Counted from the stretch's first letter, positions 50,138 through 58,988 are shown. The stretch is DNA of 64,000 nt from Brevibacillus choshinensis (GCF_001420695.1 NZ_LJJB01000013.1:1030121-1094120), one strand, 5' to 3'. Notes: generated by a model from the letters alone, not told the origin. A program made the numbers and translations.

Positions 50138-50908
50138 CTATCTTTCTATAAACCGACGACGATATTTTTCCGTCATTTGCTTTTGTTCTAGTACAACGAA
50201 GTAATCTGTGCTCTTCAAGATCGGATCGTACGCCGGCTCCAAGGCGAGCTGTGCGCCTAGCCAGAGATAGCCTTTCATTAAAGGAGGCAGCAGACGATAC
50301 ATTTCCTTTAGGCTTTCTTCGGTCTGCACAGGCCGAAGTCCAACCCGACGAGATTCAGGGTGTGGGTACACGAGATAACGATCAGTGAGAAAGGAAAAAC
50401 GATGCAAGAGGGCATGAAGGCAACTCAACCGGTCAGTATCGATCGCTCGGAGACTGGCGCAGCCAACTAAATAGTCATATCCATGCTCTCTCACGTAGTC
50501 GGCGATCCCTTCCCACAGTAGCTGAATGACCCTTCCGTTGCGGTACGCAGGATCCACACAGCTTCGCCCGAGCTCTAGCATCCTAGTGCGCGGGAGGAGA
50601 GATTGGCTGAGATCGAACATCGTTTCCGAGTAAAAGCCACCATTTGTCACTGCCTTCTTTCCAGGCAGGAGACGGTAGGTGCCAACGACGCGTCCGGTTT
50701 CTTCTTCTTTGACAATCAAGTGATCGCACCAGTTGTCAAAGCGATCCTGATCCAGCTTTTGATCCGTTTCCCCTTCTGCAAGTCCAGCTTCTTCGATAAA
50801 AGCCGCGTAGCGAAGCTTCCATACTTGGTGACGTTCGTCATCGCGATCAGCTAGTTTCACCGCAAGAGATACTTGTTGCTGTTCTACCCGCTTCGCTGCA
50901 TTCTCCAC
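50138..50908 (-). CDS. OlsB-like N-acyltransferase (GNAT, acyl-ACP dependent)
   Basis: 256 aa. Motifs match the ornithine-acyl-ACP N-acyltransferase/PEP-CTERM acyltransferase group: VWKLRYAAFIEEAGL, DRFDNWCDHLIVKEEETGRVVGTYRLLPG, GGFYSETMFDLSQSL, MLELGRSCVDPAYRNGRVIQLLWEGIADY and YLVGCASL. OlsB joins a 3-hydroxyacyl chain to the amino group of ornithine, the first step of ornithine-lipid synthesis. Amino acid specificity cannot be read. The start is GTG 50908, 6 nt after GGGGGAG; a longer frame is unlikely. It is the first gene of a three-gene operon. Confidence 0.87.
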   Translation of the reverse strand: MENAAKRVEQQQVSLAVKLADRDDERHQVWKLRYAAFIEEAGLAEGETDQKLDQDRFDNWCDHLIVKEEETGRVVGTYRLLPGKKAVTNGGFYSETMFDLSQSLLPRTRMLELGRSCVDPAYRNGRVIQLLWEGIADYVREHGYDYLVGCASLRAIDTDRLSCLHALLHRFSFLTDRYLVYPHPESRRVGLRPVQTEESLKEMYRLLPPLMKGYLWLGAQLALEPAYDPILKSTDYFVVLEQKQMTEKYRRRFIER

Positions 50909-51060
50909 TTGATCTCCCCCTTTGCTATTGTCGCAAGGTGATCCTTTCTCTTTCACTCTACTCCTCAATGACTTCAAATCGATAAATCGCAGGTAAAGGT
51001 TTTCCGAAGATTGAGGCGGGGATCTTTACGATATTTACATGAATATGGGCCTCTTGGTTC

Positions 51061-51705
51061 GGGCTGTAGTGGAGAGGAGAAAAAAGGAGAAAACGCTCAA
51101 GCCGGGTAGGGCCACTGCTCGGGGGTCATTCCTGTACAGCTCCATTCCAAAAGCGGAACCGCGTCCAAAGTAGACCTCTCTGAGATGCTACTCAGAGGTG
51201 GACGCTTAAAATCGTGTTCCTCTTTTTCCGCTCCGCCTGGGTCGTGTCCCTAATACCTTTCACTTTTTTCTCCTTTTTTCTCCTACTAGCTCAATCCTTA
51301 GTCGGGGCGAGTATCGTTGGCAGCTCATGAAGGATTTCCTGTTGAATCACAAAAGCCTGTCAGCTAAGTGACAGGCTTTTGTGGTTTGCGGTGCCAATCT
51401 CCAAAAAGTTCTCGATATGGCTCAATGAAACAGAATTAGCTTGCTAGAGAAGCATGTTTCCAGACGGAGCGACTGTGAAGTCCCACTTAGCGGAGCCATG
51501 AATCCCGAGGCAACAGAATCGCTATCTATGACTGACCTACGGAGCTGCGCGCCGTTTGGCGATTCCCTCGGGATCATGGCGGAGCGGACAGTTAATACTC
51601 CCATGCAGGACGTAGCCCGGAGCGGAGTATGGAAGCAGGCTTCTCCCCACTACCGATACTTTGTGACAGGCTCAACATGTTTGCAACTTGAGCATCTCAA
51701 AAAGG
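51061..51705 (+). repeat. Composite structured repeat, copy 2 (module B, hairpin, module A1)
   Basis: Inverse copy of 21843-22432. Module B (51061-51290) has perfectly complementary 19-nt arms at 51075-51093 and 51266-51284 (AGGAGAAAAAAGGAGAAAA type) and an inner GCGTCCA/TGGACGC stem (51161-51167, 51199-51205). A hairpin AAAGCCTGTCA/TGACAGGCTTT follows at 51353-51380. Module A1 has an outer stem at 51448-51462 with 51630-51644 (AGAAGCATGTTTCCA with TGGAAGCAGGCTTCT) and inner stems at 51497-51510 with 51566-51578 (CATGAATCCCGAGG with CCTCGGGATCATG) and 51515-51522 with 51559-51565. No reading frame is shared with copy 1. Confidence 0.87.
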
Positions 51706-51717
51706 TCCTAGAATAGC

Positions 51718-51999
51718 TCAATGAAACAGAATTAGCTTGCTAGAGAAGCATGTTTCCAGATGGAGCGACTGTGAAGTCCCACTTAGCGGAGCCATGAATC
51801 CCGAGGCAATAGAATCGCTATCTATGACTGACCTTCGGAGCTGCGCGCCGTTTGGCGATTCCCTCGGGATCATGATGGAGCGGACAGTCTACACTTTCTG
51901 CAGGACGTAGCCCGGAGCGGAGTATGGAAGCAGGCTTCTCCCCACTACCGATACTTTGTGACAGGCTCAACCTGTTTGCAACTTGAGCATCTCAAAAAG
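51718..51999 (+). repeat. Tandem second copy of module A (A2)
   Basis: It repeats 51421-51705 with a period of about 297 bp and few differences (for instance CAATAGAATCGC for CAACAGAATCGC), except for a variable stretch after GCGGACAGT. All long stems are kept. Both copies end in GCTCAA/TTGAGC and CTCAAAAAG. Between 52000 and 52188 I see only AT-rich sequence and the M81 gene's control region. Confidence 0.87.
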
Positions 52000-52146
52000 C
52001 CTCACTTCTTCGGGTAATTTCAAAAGAATTAAAATATTTAAAAAATCAGTATTGTAGAAGATGGAAGTTAACAGTACAATCATTTTCAGGAGTATGCACT
52101 TCATTTGTGAATAGCACCTGAAGCAATAACTTCTGATCCTTATTCA

Positions 52147-52160
52147 AGTAAACGTTTTAA
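52147..52160 (+). promoter_or_regulatory. cre-like sequence upstream of M81 peptidase gene
   Basis: AGTAAACGTTTTAA resembles the CcpA consensus with two mismatches and ends 29 nt before the ATG. Evidence is weak when taken alone. Confidence 0.3.
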
Positions 52161-52188
52161 TGCTGACTTTGAAGGAGGTAGAAGACAA

Positions 52189-53664
52189 ATGAGATTTGCA
52201 ATCGGTGTACTAGCTCACGAGACAAACACATTTTCCAGTGTACCTACAACAGTGGAGTCCTTTAAGCAACTAGAGTGGGAGCATGGACAAGCGATTCTGG
52301 AAAAGAGTAGAAATGTGCGTAACTTTATAGGAGGGATGATTGATCGGGCTGAAGAGTTGGGGATTGAATTGGTACCCACTTTCTCTACTATTGCCAAACC
52401 ATCAGGAATAATCACAAAGGAAACGTATGAAATAGTAGTAAATGAGTTACTTGATGGTATCAAACAAGCAGGAGAGATAGATGCTGTTTGTCTAGGTCTG
52501 CATGGAGCAGGAGTAGTAGAGGGGATTGATGATCTGGAAGGAGAGATTTTACAAGCCGTTCGCACTGTTATCGGCTACTCCATTCCACTTACCGCAGCCC
52601 TTGACCTGCACGGAAATCTGACCCAGAAAATGATCGCGGAAGCAGATGCACTGTTTGGCGTTCATTTATATCCACATGTGGATATGTATGAACGAGCTAT
52701 CGAAGCAATTGACGTTGCCCATCGTATGGTAAAAGGCGAGTGCAAACCTGTTATGCATCTTACAAAGCTGCCGCTGATTATCCCAACCTCGACGACCAAT
52801 CTCTCACCTGCAAAAGACATTAATGAAGCATGCTACAAGTGGGAAAAGGAACCAGGAGTCATCGACTGCGCGTTCTTTCACGGTTTCCCCTATACCGATA
52901 CACCTGATGTGGGCGTCTCCATTATCAGTGTTGTAGATGGCGACAAGGAACTGGCAAAGCGAGTGACAGAGGATGTTGCGAGACTGGTTTGGGAAAAGCG
53001 GGATGAGTTTGCACAGCATGTCCTTACTCCTGCAGAAGGCATACAGGAAGCACTTGGGTCAGAAGGCTTGCCTGTTGTCATTAATGAAACCTCTGACAAT
53101 CCTGGCGGGGGGACACCTGGAGATGGGACGTACTTGCTTGGAGCGATGCTGGAAGCAAAGCTGGAGAATGCCTGCTTTGGTTTTATCTACGATCCAGGTG
53201 TTGCGCAAATCGCTCATGAGGCTGGCGTCGGTTCAACAATCGAGATAAAGCTGGGCGGTAAAACGGATGCGTTGCACGGGGAATCACTGTCTGTCACAGC
53301 CTATGTAAAAAGCTTGTCGGACGGAAAGTTTATCGCTTCAACTCCAATGGGAAAAGGAAGTCAAGTCAATTATGGGAAGTCAGCAAGACTGCAGGTAGGC
53401 GGGATCGATATACTCGTTTGTTCTGTGCGATCGCAGGTGTTTGATGAACAGATTTTCCTGTTGCATGGCATTAACGTTTTGGAGTATAAGATTGTCGCAC
53501 TAAAATCCAGCCAACACTTTAGAGCTTCCTTTGAACCGATCGCAGCCCGGATCATTTCGGTAGACTCACCTGGACTTACATGCTATCAATTTACCCAATT
53601 CGATTACAAACGACTTCAACGTCCCATTTATCCGCTTGATCAGGAAACTATATTTCCAAATTGA
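52189..53664 (+). CDS. M81 family metallopeptidase (MlrC-like)
   Basis: 491 aa. The family opening FAIGVLAHETNTFSSVPTT, ALDLHGNLTQKMIAEADALFGVHLYPHVDMYERAIEA and the C-terminal domain NPGGGTPGDGTYLLGAMLEAKLENACFG are diagnostic. MlrC in sphingomonads cleaves linearised microcystin and smaller peptides; in Bacillales these genes occur with peptide transporters and the natural substrate is unknown. Metal-ligand Asp and His appear in LDLHGN and YPHVDM. Ribosome binding site GAAGGAGG. A remnant of a serine hydrolase follows, and a family-5 binding protein lies convergently downstream. Confidence 0.92.
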   Translation: MRFAIGVLAHETNTFSSVPTTVESFKQLEWEHGQAILEKSRNVRNFIGGMIDRAEELGIELVPTFSTIAKPSGIITKETYEIVVNELLDGIKQAGEIDAVCLGLHGAGVVEGIDDLEGEILQAVRTVIGYSIPLTAALDLHGNLTQKMIAEADALFGVHLYPHVDMYERAIEAIDVAHRMVKGECKPVMHLTKLPLIIPTSTTNLSPAKDINEACYKWEKEPGVIDCAFFHGFPYTDTPDVGVSIISVVDGDKELAKRVTEDVARLVWEKRDEFAQHVLTPAEGIQEALGSEGLPVVINETSDNPGGGTPGDGTYLLGAMLEAKLENACFGFIYDPGVAQIAHEAGVGSTIEIKLGGKTDALHGESLSVTAYVKSLSDGKFIASTPMGKGSQVNYGKSARLQVGGIDILVCSVRSQVFDEQIFLLHGINVLEYKIVALKSSQHFRASFEPIAARIISVDSPGLTCYQFTQFDYKRLQRPIYPLDQETIFPN

Positions 53665-53683
53665 AAAATAAAGGATGATGAGA

Positions 53684-53837
53684 ATGAGTAATCAAAATTG
53701 GACGAAATCTTTCAACGAGTACGCTCAAAAGCTTATGCGCTATCATGCAACTTCAGGATGCAGGAAAGCTCTCTCATGATCCGGTAGTGAAGTATCTCCC
53801 TGGCATCCGCCTAGCCACTTTCAACGAGCGAATAGGA
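53684..53837 (+). pseudogene. Remnant of a beta-lactamase-family serine hydrolase
   Basis: An ATG (53684) with AGGATGATG upstream opens a frame that stops at 53779 and reads NWTKSFNEYAQKLMRYH, like a mature N-terminus. In another frame, from about 53727, the DNA reads AIMQLQDAGKLSHDPVVKYLPGI, the conserved motif following the SxxK helix in class C beta-lactamase-like enzymes. The SxxK motif and everything after the KYLP motif are missing. So an internal deletion with frameshift joined the two ends. It lies 20 nt after the M81 gene and was probably part of that operon. Confidence 0.7.
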
Positions 53838-53843
53838 GCAAAA

Positions 53844-53884
53844 AAGAAGCTGACGAAAAACGAAAGTTTTTTCGCCAGCTTCTT
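53844..53884. terminator. Bidirectional terminator between M81 locus and binding-protein gene
   Basis: AAGAAGCTGACGAAAAAC pairs with GTTTTTTCGCCAGCTTCTT and is flanked by T-rich sequence on both strands. Confidence 0.85.
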
Positions 53885-53920
53885 TACTATTTTAGGGACT
53901 TTTTAGACAGCACCACAGCT

Positions 53921-55567
53921 TTACTCGTTAACCCACATATCCTGCAATACTACACCCACTCTTGGATATTGCTTGACTCCCTGAATGCGATTATTAACGA
54001 GATTAAATTCTTTCGGCATGTATAGGGGAACCAGATATGCCTGTTCTACTGCCAGCTTTTGAATTTCCTGATAAGCTTTCTTTCTTTCTCCCAAATCCAT
54101 CGTCGTACGTCCTTTTACAAGAAGCGAATCCAACTGCTTATCGTTAACTCTGCCTGTATTCAAGCCACCAATCTGACTGGAATGCATAAAAACAAACAAT
54201 ACATCCGGATCAAAGTAAGCATATTTACTTCTGCATATATCAAAATTGCCTTTATTTGTCACTTCAATCATAGTTGCTGTTTCTAATACTTGTATTTTTA
54301 GATCGATACCAATTTCTTTCAGCATGCTTTGAATCAACTGATTCCCAGGGAAAGGTTCAGAAGCAACCATCGTGAGACTAAGTGTCTTACCATCCTTTTC
54401 TCTGATTCCTTGTGCATTTTCCTTCCACCCGGCTGCCTCCAGCAGTTTTTTCGCTTCTTCGGTACTATATTTATAGGCGTATTGTTCAATATTTTCATCG
54501 TAACCAAACAGTGTCGGTGGTAACGGTCCGTAGGCAGGCTCACCTTCTCCCTGCAAGTCAGCCTGAATAATCGCTTCTTTATTAATCGCCATATTCAAGG
54601 CTTTACGCACATTTAAATCTTGCAGGGTCGCACTTGAAAGATTGAAATTAAGGAATGAAATACCTGTCTTCAATGACTCAAGCAACGTAAATTTCTCGTT
54701 TTTTCTGTATTTGCTTGCATCCTTTGGAGGCAGATTGATTCCAATGTCAATAGCACCACTGTCCATTGCTGCCACCATTGTTGAACGGACTTTAATGAAC
54801 TTGATGACAAGCTTATCTGGTCTCGGTGGTCCCTGGTTTTCCGCCATACCATCTCCCCATTTGTACGCCTCATTTCTTACCAGTGTGATGGACTCGCCTG
54901 TCTTCCAGCTTTCAAACTTCCAGGGGCCAACTCCTACAGGGTTTCTCCAATACTCTTTTCCTTGCTTTTTGATCGCCTCCATGGAAAGTGGCTGCAAATA
55001 AGCGGAGTCTGCCAAAGTAGGGAGTATCGTAGCAGACGCCTCTTTTAACTCCAAAACCAAGGTTTTGTCATCGGGAGCTGATACGGATTTAACAGACCCT
55101 AGCATAAAGCTAGTAACTGATCCAGCCATGTCAGGCGACAATGCCCGATCAAAGGTTTCTTTGAAAGATTTGGCTGTCAGCGGAGTGCCATCGTGGAAGG
55201 TAACACCGGAACGAATTTTGAAAGTCAACGTCTTACCATCCTCTGAAGCCGCATACGACTCTGCCAGATGGGGTTTTACTTCAAGTGTTTTTGGGTCCAA
55301 ATAAAGTAAGGTCCCTCCCAAAAAGGAAGTCACAAGACTTGCTGTTGCCATTTGAGATTTTTGAGGATCCAAGGAATCTGGTTCCTCCGGGAGTCCGATT
55401 GTAACGGTACCGCCGTTTTTCGGAACCAAATTGCTTGCGTTTGATTTTCCTGCGTCATTTTGCTTATCTGTAGGTGCTGATGTTGAACTGCAACCAACCA
55501 CTGAGGCCAAAAGCAAGCCAACGGCAAGAAGGTACGCGATCAACCTTCTTTTTTTTTGACGATTCAT
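53921..55567 (-). CDS. Peptide ABC transporter substrate-binding lipoprotein (family 5)
   Basis: 548 aa. The signal peptide has lipobox SVVGCSS. The DppA/OppA-type domain follows: VTIGLPEEPDSLDPQKSQ, FKIRSGVTFHDGTPLTAKSFKETFDRAL, the WRNPVGVGPWKFESWKTGESITLVRN block, DLNVRKALNMAINKEAI and SMLKEIGIDLKI. It binds a peptide or related solute outside the cell. No permease or ATPase genes are next to it, so it must use a transporter encoded elsewhere. It converges with the M81 peptidase gene. A cre-like sequence is found 25-38 nt upstream. Confidence 0.93.
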   Translation of the reverse strand: MNRQKKRRLIAYLLAVGLLLASVVGCSSTSAPTDKQNDAGKSNASNLVPKNGGTVTIGLPEEPDSLDPQKSQMATASLVTSFLGGTLLYLDPKTLEVKPHLAESYAASEDGKTLTFKIRSGVTFHDGTPLTAKSFKETFDRALSPDMAGSVTSFMLGSVKSVSAPDDKTLVLELKEASATILPTLADSAYLQPLSMEAIKKQGKEYWRNPVGVGPWKFESWKTGESITLVRNEAYKWGDGMAENQGPPRPDKLVIKFIKVRSTMVAAMDSGAIDIGINLPPKDASKYRKNEKFTLLESLKTGISFLNFNLSSATLQDLNVRKALNMAINKEAIIQADLQGEGEPAYGPLPPTLFGYDENIEQYAYKYSTEEAKKLLEAAGWKENAQGIREKDGKTLSLTMVASEPFPGNQLIQSMLKEIGIDLKIQVLETATMIEVTNKGNFDICRSKYAYFDPDVLFVFMHSSQIGGLNTGRVNDKQLDSLLVKGRTTMDLGERKKAYQEIQKLAVEQAYLVPLYMPKEFNLVNNRIQGVKQYPRVGVVLQDMWVNE

Positions 55568-55591
55568 GATGAAAACCCTCCTTTTTTAGTT

Positions 55592-55605
55592 AGAAACCGT
55601 TTACA
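55592..55605 (-). promoter_or_regulatory. cre-like sequence upstream of the family-5 binding protein gene
   Basis: On the minus strand TGTAAACGGTTTCT matches the CcpA consensus except at two positions. It is 25 nt upstream of the ATG. Confidence 0.4.
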
Positions 55606-55768
55606 AAAGTGAAGTATACACTTCAGTTATCTATTATTTTTGACTATGCGTACACCAGTTAGATTATATGGTTATCAGATAATTAATACAAGTATGAATA
55701 GTTTTCGAAAAAATTTTTCCGCTGTCTGCCGAACCTAGTTCTCAATGGCCCCACAGCTGCATTCCCGA

Positions 55769-55800
55769 CAAAAAAACCTGTCACCATAAAAAGTGACAGG
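55769..55800 (-). terminator. Terminator of pepF
   Basis: On the minus strand CCTGTCAC pairs with GTGACAGG and is followed by eight T residues (TTTTTTTG). Confidence 0.88.
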
Positions 55801-55826
55801 CTCTCTTCAATTTCAAGAATGATATC

Positions 55827-57617
55827 TTACGCTTCCTCAGTCAGACGCAGGAATTCATCGATGTCGGCTACAGCCAGATCTACAGCAGCTTGCCAGAATT
55901 CTACCTGGGTCATGTCTTCGCCGAGATGGGTCTTAGCCAGGTCTTCTACCATGAGACGACCAGTGTCTTGCAGGAGCGCGTCGTATTTGGCTGCGAAGCC
56001 TTCTCCTTCTGCGAGTGCGCGGGCGTAGACACTCAGACTGAACAAATAGCCGAATGTGTACGGAAAATTGTAGAACGGATAGCTCGTGATATAGAAATGA
56101 AGCTTGGAAGCCCAGAAATGTGGCTCGTATTCGGCCAATGCTCCGTTGTACGCTTCTTGCTGCGCTTCAGTCATCAGGCGATCGAGATCGGCTGCACTCA
56201 CCAGACCGTTCTTGCGTTGCTCATAGAAGTTTTTCTCGAACAGGAAACGCGCCTGGATGTTCATGAAGAACGCTACGACGGATTGCAGCTTGTCTTCGAG
56301 AAGCACCAGTCGTTCGTCATCGCTCGCTGCATTTTTCACAGCCGCATCCGCCAAGATCATCTCAGCAAAAGTGGACGCAGTCTCTGCTACGTTCATAGCG
56401 TAGTTTTGCGAGAGTGGCGGTAGATCCCACATGACTTGCTGGTGGTATGCGTGCCCCAGTTCATGGGCGAGCGTCGACACATTGCTCGCGTTGCCTGCAT
56501 AGGTCATAAACACGCGAGATTGCTTGCTCACCGGGAAGCTAGTGCAGAAACCACCTGGTCGTTTTCCTGGGCGATCCTCCGCCTCAATCCATGCTTCGTC
56601 AAAGGCCAACTGGGCGAACTCGGCCATTTTCGGGTTAAAGCGATCAAAGTTGTCCACAATTAGCGCTGCGGCTTCATCATAGGAAACCTTTTTGTGCGTG
56701 CTACCTACCGGAGCAGAAATATCATACCAGCTCAGCTTTTCGACGCCGATCAGCTTTGCCTTGCGTTCTAGATACGCTACCAGTCGATCTTTGCGAGTAT
56801 TGATCGCCTGCCACATAGCATCGAGGGTCTTTTCCTGCATCCGTCCGATGTCGAGCGGCTCGCGCAGAACTGAATCCCAGCCGCGGTGGCGATACAGGGA
56901 CAGACGGAACCCCCCCAAGTGATTGAGAGCCTGTGCGCACAGCTCTGTCTCGTTCCCCCATGCTTCCAGCCATTTTTCAAATACCTGTTTGCGTACGGCA
57001 CGATCCGGATGACTCAGCAGATTGGAAGCTTGCCCGACTGACAGCTGCTTCTTCTCCCCGTCTAGCTCTACCTCGATGGTCATGCGGCCTACAACCGCGT
57101 TGTACAGGTCTTGCCAGGCATGGTAGCCGTCTACGGCCAAATCATTGGCGAGCACTTCTTGTTCAGGAGACAGCTTTTCCTGCGCACGGCGGCGGCGTTC
57201 ATTTAATGGAAACGCGATCGGAGCCAGCTCATCGTCAGCAAGCAATGCGTCCCACTTGTCCGCATCGATTTTGAGCAACTGTTCTTCCCAACGGGTCAAT
57301 GCCGAACCAAACGAGGCGGAGATCGTTTTTACTCGTCCCCCCAGCATTTTTGCAGCTTCGTCCTTCATGTTTTGAGCGGTCAGGCAGGAAATAAAAGCGC
57401 CGGCTTGTCTCGTTCGTACAGAAATCGCCTGCACGCTTTCCACAACCTCCATGAACGTCTTCTTTTCCTGTAAAGACAATTCGTTTTGCCCTACCTTTGC
57501 CTGTAACGCAGCGATATCGCTCTCCAATTCGCCTAAAAATGAACGAAATTCTTCGGATTCGCTACCGCCGGGAAACAGCACTTCCAGGTCCCAACGCTGT
57601 GGCAATGTTTTTTCCAT
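55827..57617 (-). CDS. pepF: M3 family oligoendopeptidase F
   Basis: 596 aa, standard length. A cytoplasmic zinc peptidase cleaving oligopeptides of about 7-17 residues. The zinc motif HELGHAYHQQ is near residue 390, with the third ligand Glu in NVAETASTFAEMILADA. The N-terminal PepF domain begins RWDLEVLFPGG and ends near SHPDRAVRKQVFEKWLEAWG. It is in one piece with ribosome binding site AGGGAGGGG. Nearby peptide genes suggest nutrition, but it is monocistronic. Confidence 0.95.
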   Translation of the reverse strand: MEKTLPQRWDLEVLFPGGSESEEFRSFLGELESDIAALQAKVGQNELSLQEKKTFMEVVESVQAISVRTRQAGAFISCLTAQNMKDEAAKMLGGRVKTISASFGSALTRWEEQLLKIDADKWDALLADDELAPIAFPLNERRRRAQEKLSPEQEVLANDLAVDGYHAWQDLYNAVVGRMTIEVELDGEKKQLSVGQASNLLSHPDRAVRKQVFEKWLEAWGNETELCAQALNHLGGFRLSLYRHRGWDSVLREPLDIGRMQEKTLDAMWQAINTRKDRLVAYLERKAKLIGVEKLSWYDISAPVGSTHKKVSYDEAAALIVDNFDRFNPKMAEFAQLAFDEAWIEAEDRPGKRPGGFCTSFPVSKQSRVFMTYAGNASNVSTLAHELGHAYHQQVMWDLPPLSQNYAMNVAETASTFAEMILADAAVKNAASDDERLVLLEDKLQSVVAFFMNIQARFLFEKNFYEQRKNGLVSAADLDRLMTEAQQEAYNGALAEYEPHFWASKLHFYITSYPFYNFPYTFGYLFSLSVYARALAEGEGFAAKYDALLQDTGRLMVEDLAKTHLGEDMTQVEFWQAAVDLAVADIDEFLRLTEEA

Positions 57618-57744
57618 ACAGAACCCCTCCCTGATATATGTACCTTACCGTTTATTACTGCTTACTGTGTACTAGTCCTACTCGATTAAAACTCTATCGA
57701 TCAATTAATTTCTATAATGATTCTGAGAACTCCTCCTACTAATA

Positions 57745-57785
57745 GAAAACCCCCGCTCTCTCGTCTGTGAGAAATCAGGGGTATC
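57745..57785 (-). terminator. Terminator of the MBL-fold hydrolase gene
   Basis: On the minus strand ACCCCTGATTTCTC pairs imperfectly with GAGAGAGCGGGGGT and is followed by TTTTC. Confidence 0.75.
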
Positions 57786-57799
57786 TCGTTTCGTATGAC

Positions 57800-58738
57800 T
57801 TATTGTGGCAGTGAATATGTCTCGCCCTGCTTCTCCATGACGATCCGATTTCTTTCCACACCCGCTGCAGCTAGCAGGCGCTCCATCGGCTCCTCCACTG
57901 GTTCCTGGGAAAGCACAAACGTATCCCAGTGAATCGGCACGAGCCACTTGCCCCCAGTTTGCTTGAACATTTGCCACGCTTGCTCCGGTGTGCAATGCGC
58001 CCCCTGATACGAATCTGGCTTGTAAGCTCCGATCGGCATAAACACCAAATCGATCTGGCCAAACTCCTCCTTGAGGTTTTCCATGGACATGTAGGCCGTA
58101 TCTCCAGGATAGAGGATACGTACACCATTTTTCTCGATCAGGTAGCCGTTGTAGCCGTAATCGTGATTCCATGGAAAGCGATTGCCCCAGTGCCGCACAG
58201 GAATCGCTGTAATTTTCACTCCATCGGCAGTCATCGTCTGCTGATGGGGCTGGATTTCTTCATACGATCCGAACGGCAAATGACGTATCAGTCTGCTTGT
58301 GCCCCGCGCGGTAATGACATGCGTCGAGCGTTTCGCCAGCTTGCGCAGTGTAGGTAAATCCACGTGATCCATATGGGCATGTGAGAGCAAAATCAGGTCG
58401 ACTTCTCCCACTTCTTCACACGACAGAGCCGGTGGCGTAAAACGCGAGGGACCAATATGCATCCCTGCAATCCGAATTCCCAATTTTTCGCCTAGCACAG
58501 GGTCAGTGATCATTTTCGTCCCAAATACGTTGAGAAGTAAAGTAGAATGTCCAATCCATGTAAACGTCACCTCATGATCGGCCCAGTTTGCAGGGGTTGG
58601 CTTGTGTTCCAGCTGGCGGTACGGCGGTTTGGGTAAATTCCCCATATGTTGCCAATAGCGGAAGGCAAAGTAACCAAACAGGAGCAAAACCAGCAGGACG
58701 ATGAGGATACCTATCCAGGTGATGATTGTGATCAGCAT
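57800..58738 (-). CDS. Membrane-anchored MBL-fold metallo-hydrolase (NAPE-PLD/UlaG-like)
   Basis: 312 aa. An N-terminal hydrophobic helix (ITIITWIGILIVLLVLLLFGYF) anchors a metallo-beta-lactamase domain: FTWIGHSTLLL, ITDPVLGEK, the metal motif SHAHMDHVDL, HWGNR, YPGDTAYM and a late IHWDTF. It resembles the NAPE-phospholipase D/RomA group, suggesting lipid-related substrates. The start is ATG 58738, with AAAGGAG upstream. Topology (helix first) places the domain on one face only; which face cannot be read. It is divergent from the Crp/Fnr gene. Confidence 0.9.
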   Translation of the reverse strand: MLITIITWIGILIVLLVLLLFGYFAFRYWQHMGNLPKPPYRQLEHKPTPANWADHEVTFTWIGHSTLLLNVFGTKMITDPVLGEKLGIRIAGMHIGPSRFTPPALSCEEVGEVDLILLSHAHMDHVDLPTLRKLAKRSTHVITARGTSRLIRHLPFGSYEEIQPHQQTMTADGVKITAIPVRHWGNRFPWNHDYGYNGYLIEKNGVRILYPGDTAYMSMENLKEEFGQIDLVFMPIGAYKPDSYQGAHCTPEQAWQMFKQTGGKWLVPIHWDTFVLSQEPVEEPMERLLAAAGVERNRIVMEKQGETYSLPQ

Positions 58739-58857
58739 CAAGAGCTCCTTTATCAAGTCCGGTTTGATGCCATCATTATAGCAAAGGACGCGCTGGGTAG
58801 TGCAAGCGGCAAGCGGCTGCAAACTGTCGAATCCAAAAAAAGTAACTCTTTACAACC

Positions 58858-58886
58858 TTGGCAAGTGATGTTTCCATTCTTATATA
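58858..58886 (+). promoter_or_regulatory. Predicted promoter of the Crp/Fnr gene
   Basis: TTGGCA (58858-58863), 17-nt spacer and TATATA (58881-58886) form a good sigma-A promoter, about 100 nt before the start codon. Confidence 0.6.
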
Positions 58887-58988
58887 CGACCATTCTCAGG
58901 TGGTATATTCAATCTAAATAAAAGGTGGGTATCTCAGGTAACCCCTTTTACCGAGACTATGATCCCTGATACTTGCGAGGTGAACCCC

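Noticed and set aside
51422-51716. Short reading frames inside repeat copy 2
   Set aside because: The frames are interrupted or altered in the tandem copy although the stems are conserved.
51421-51999. CRISPR array
   Set aside because: There are only two long tandem units with no spacer-repeat alternation and no cas genes.
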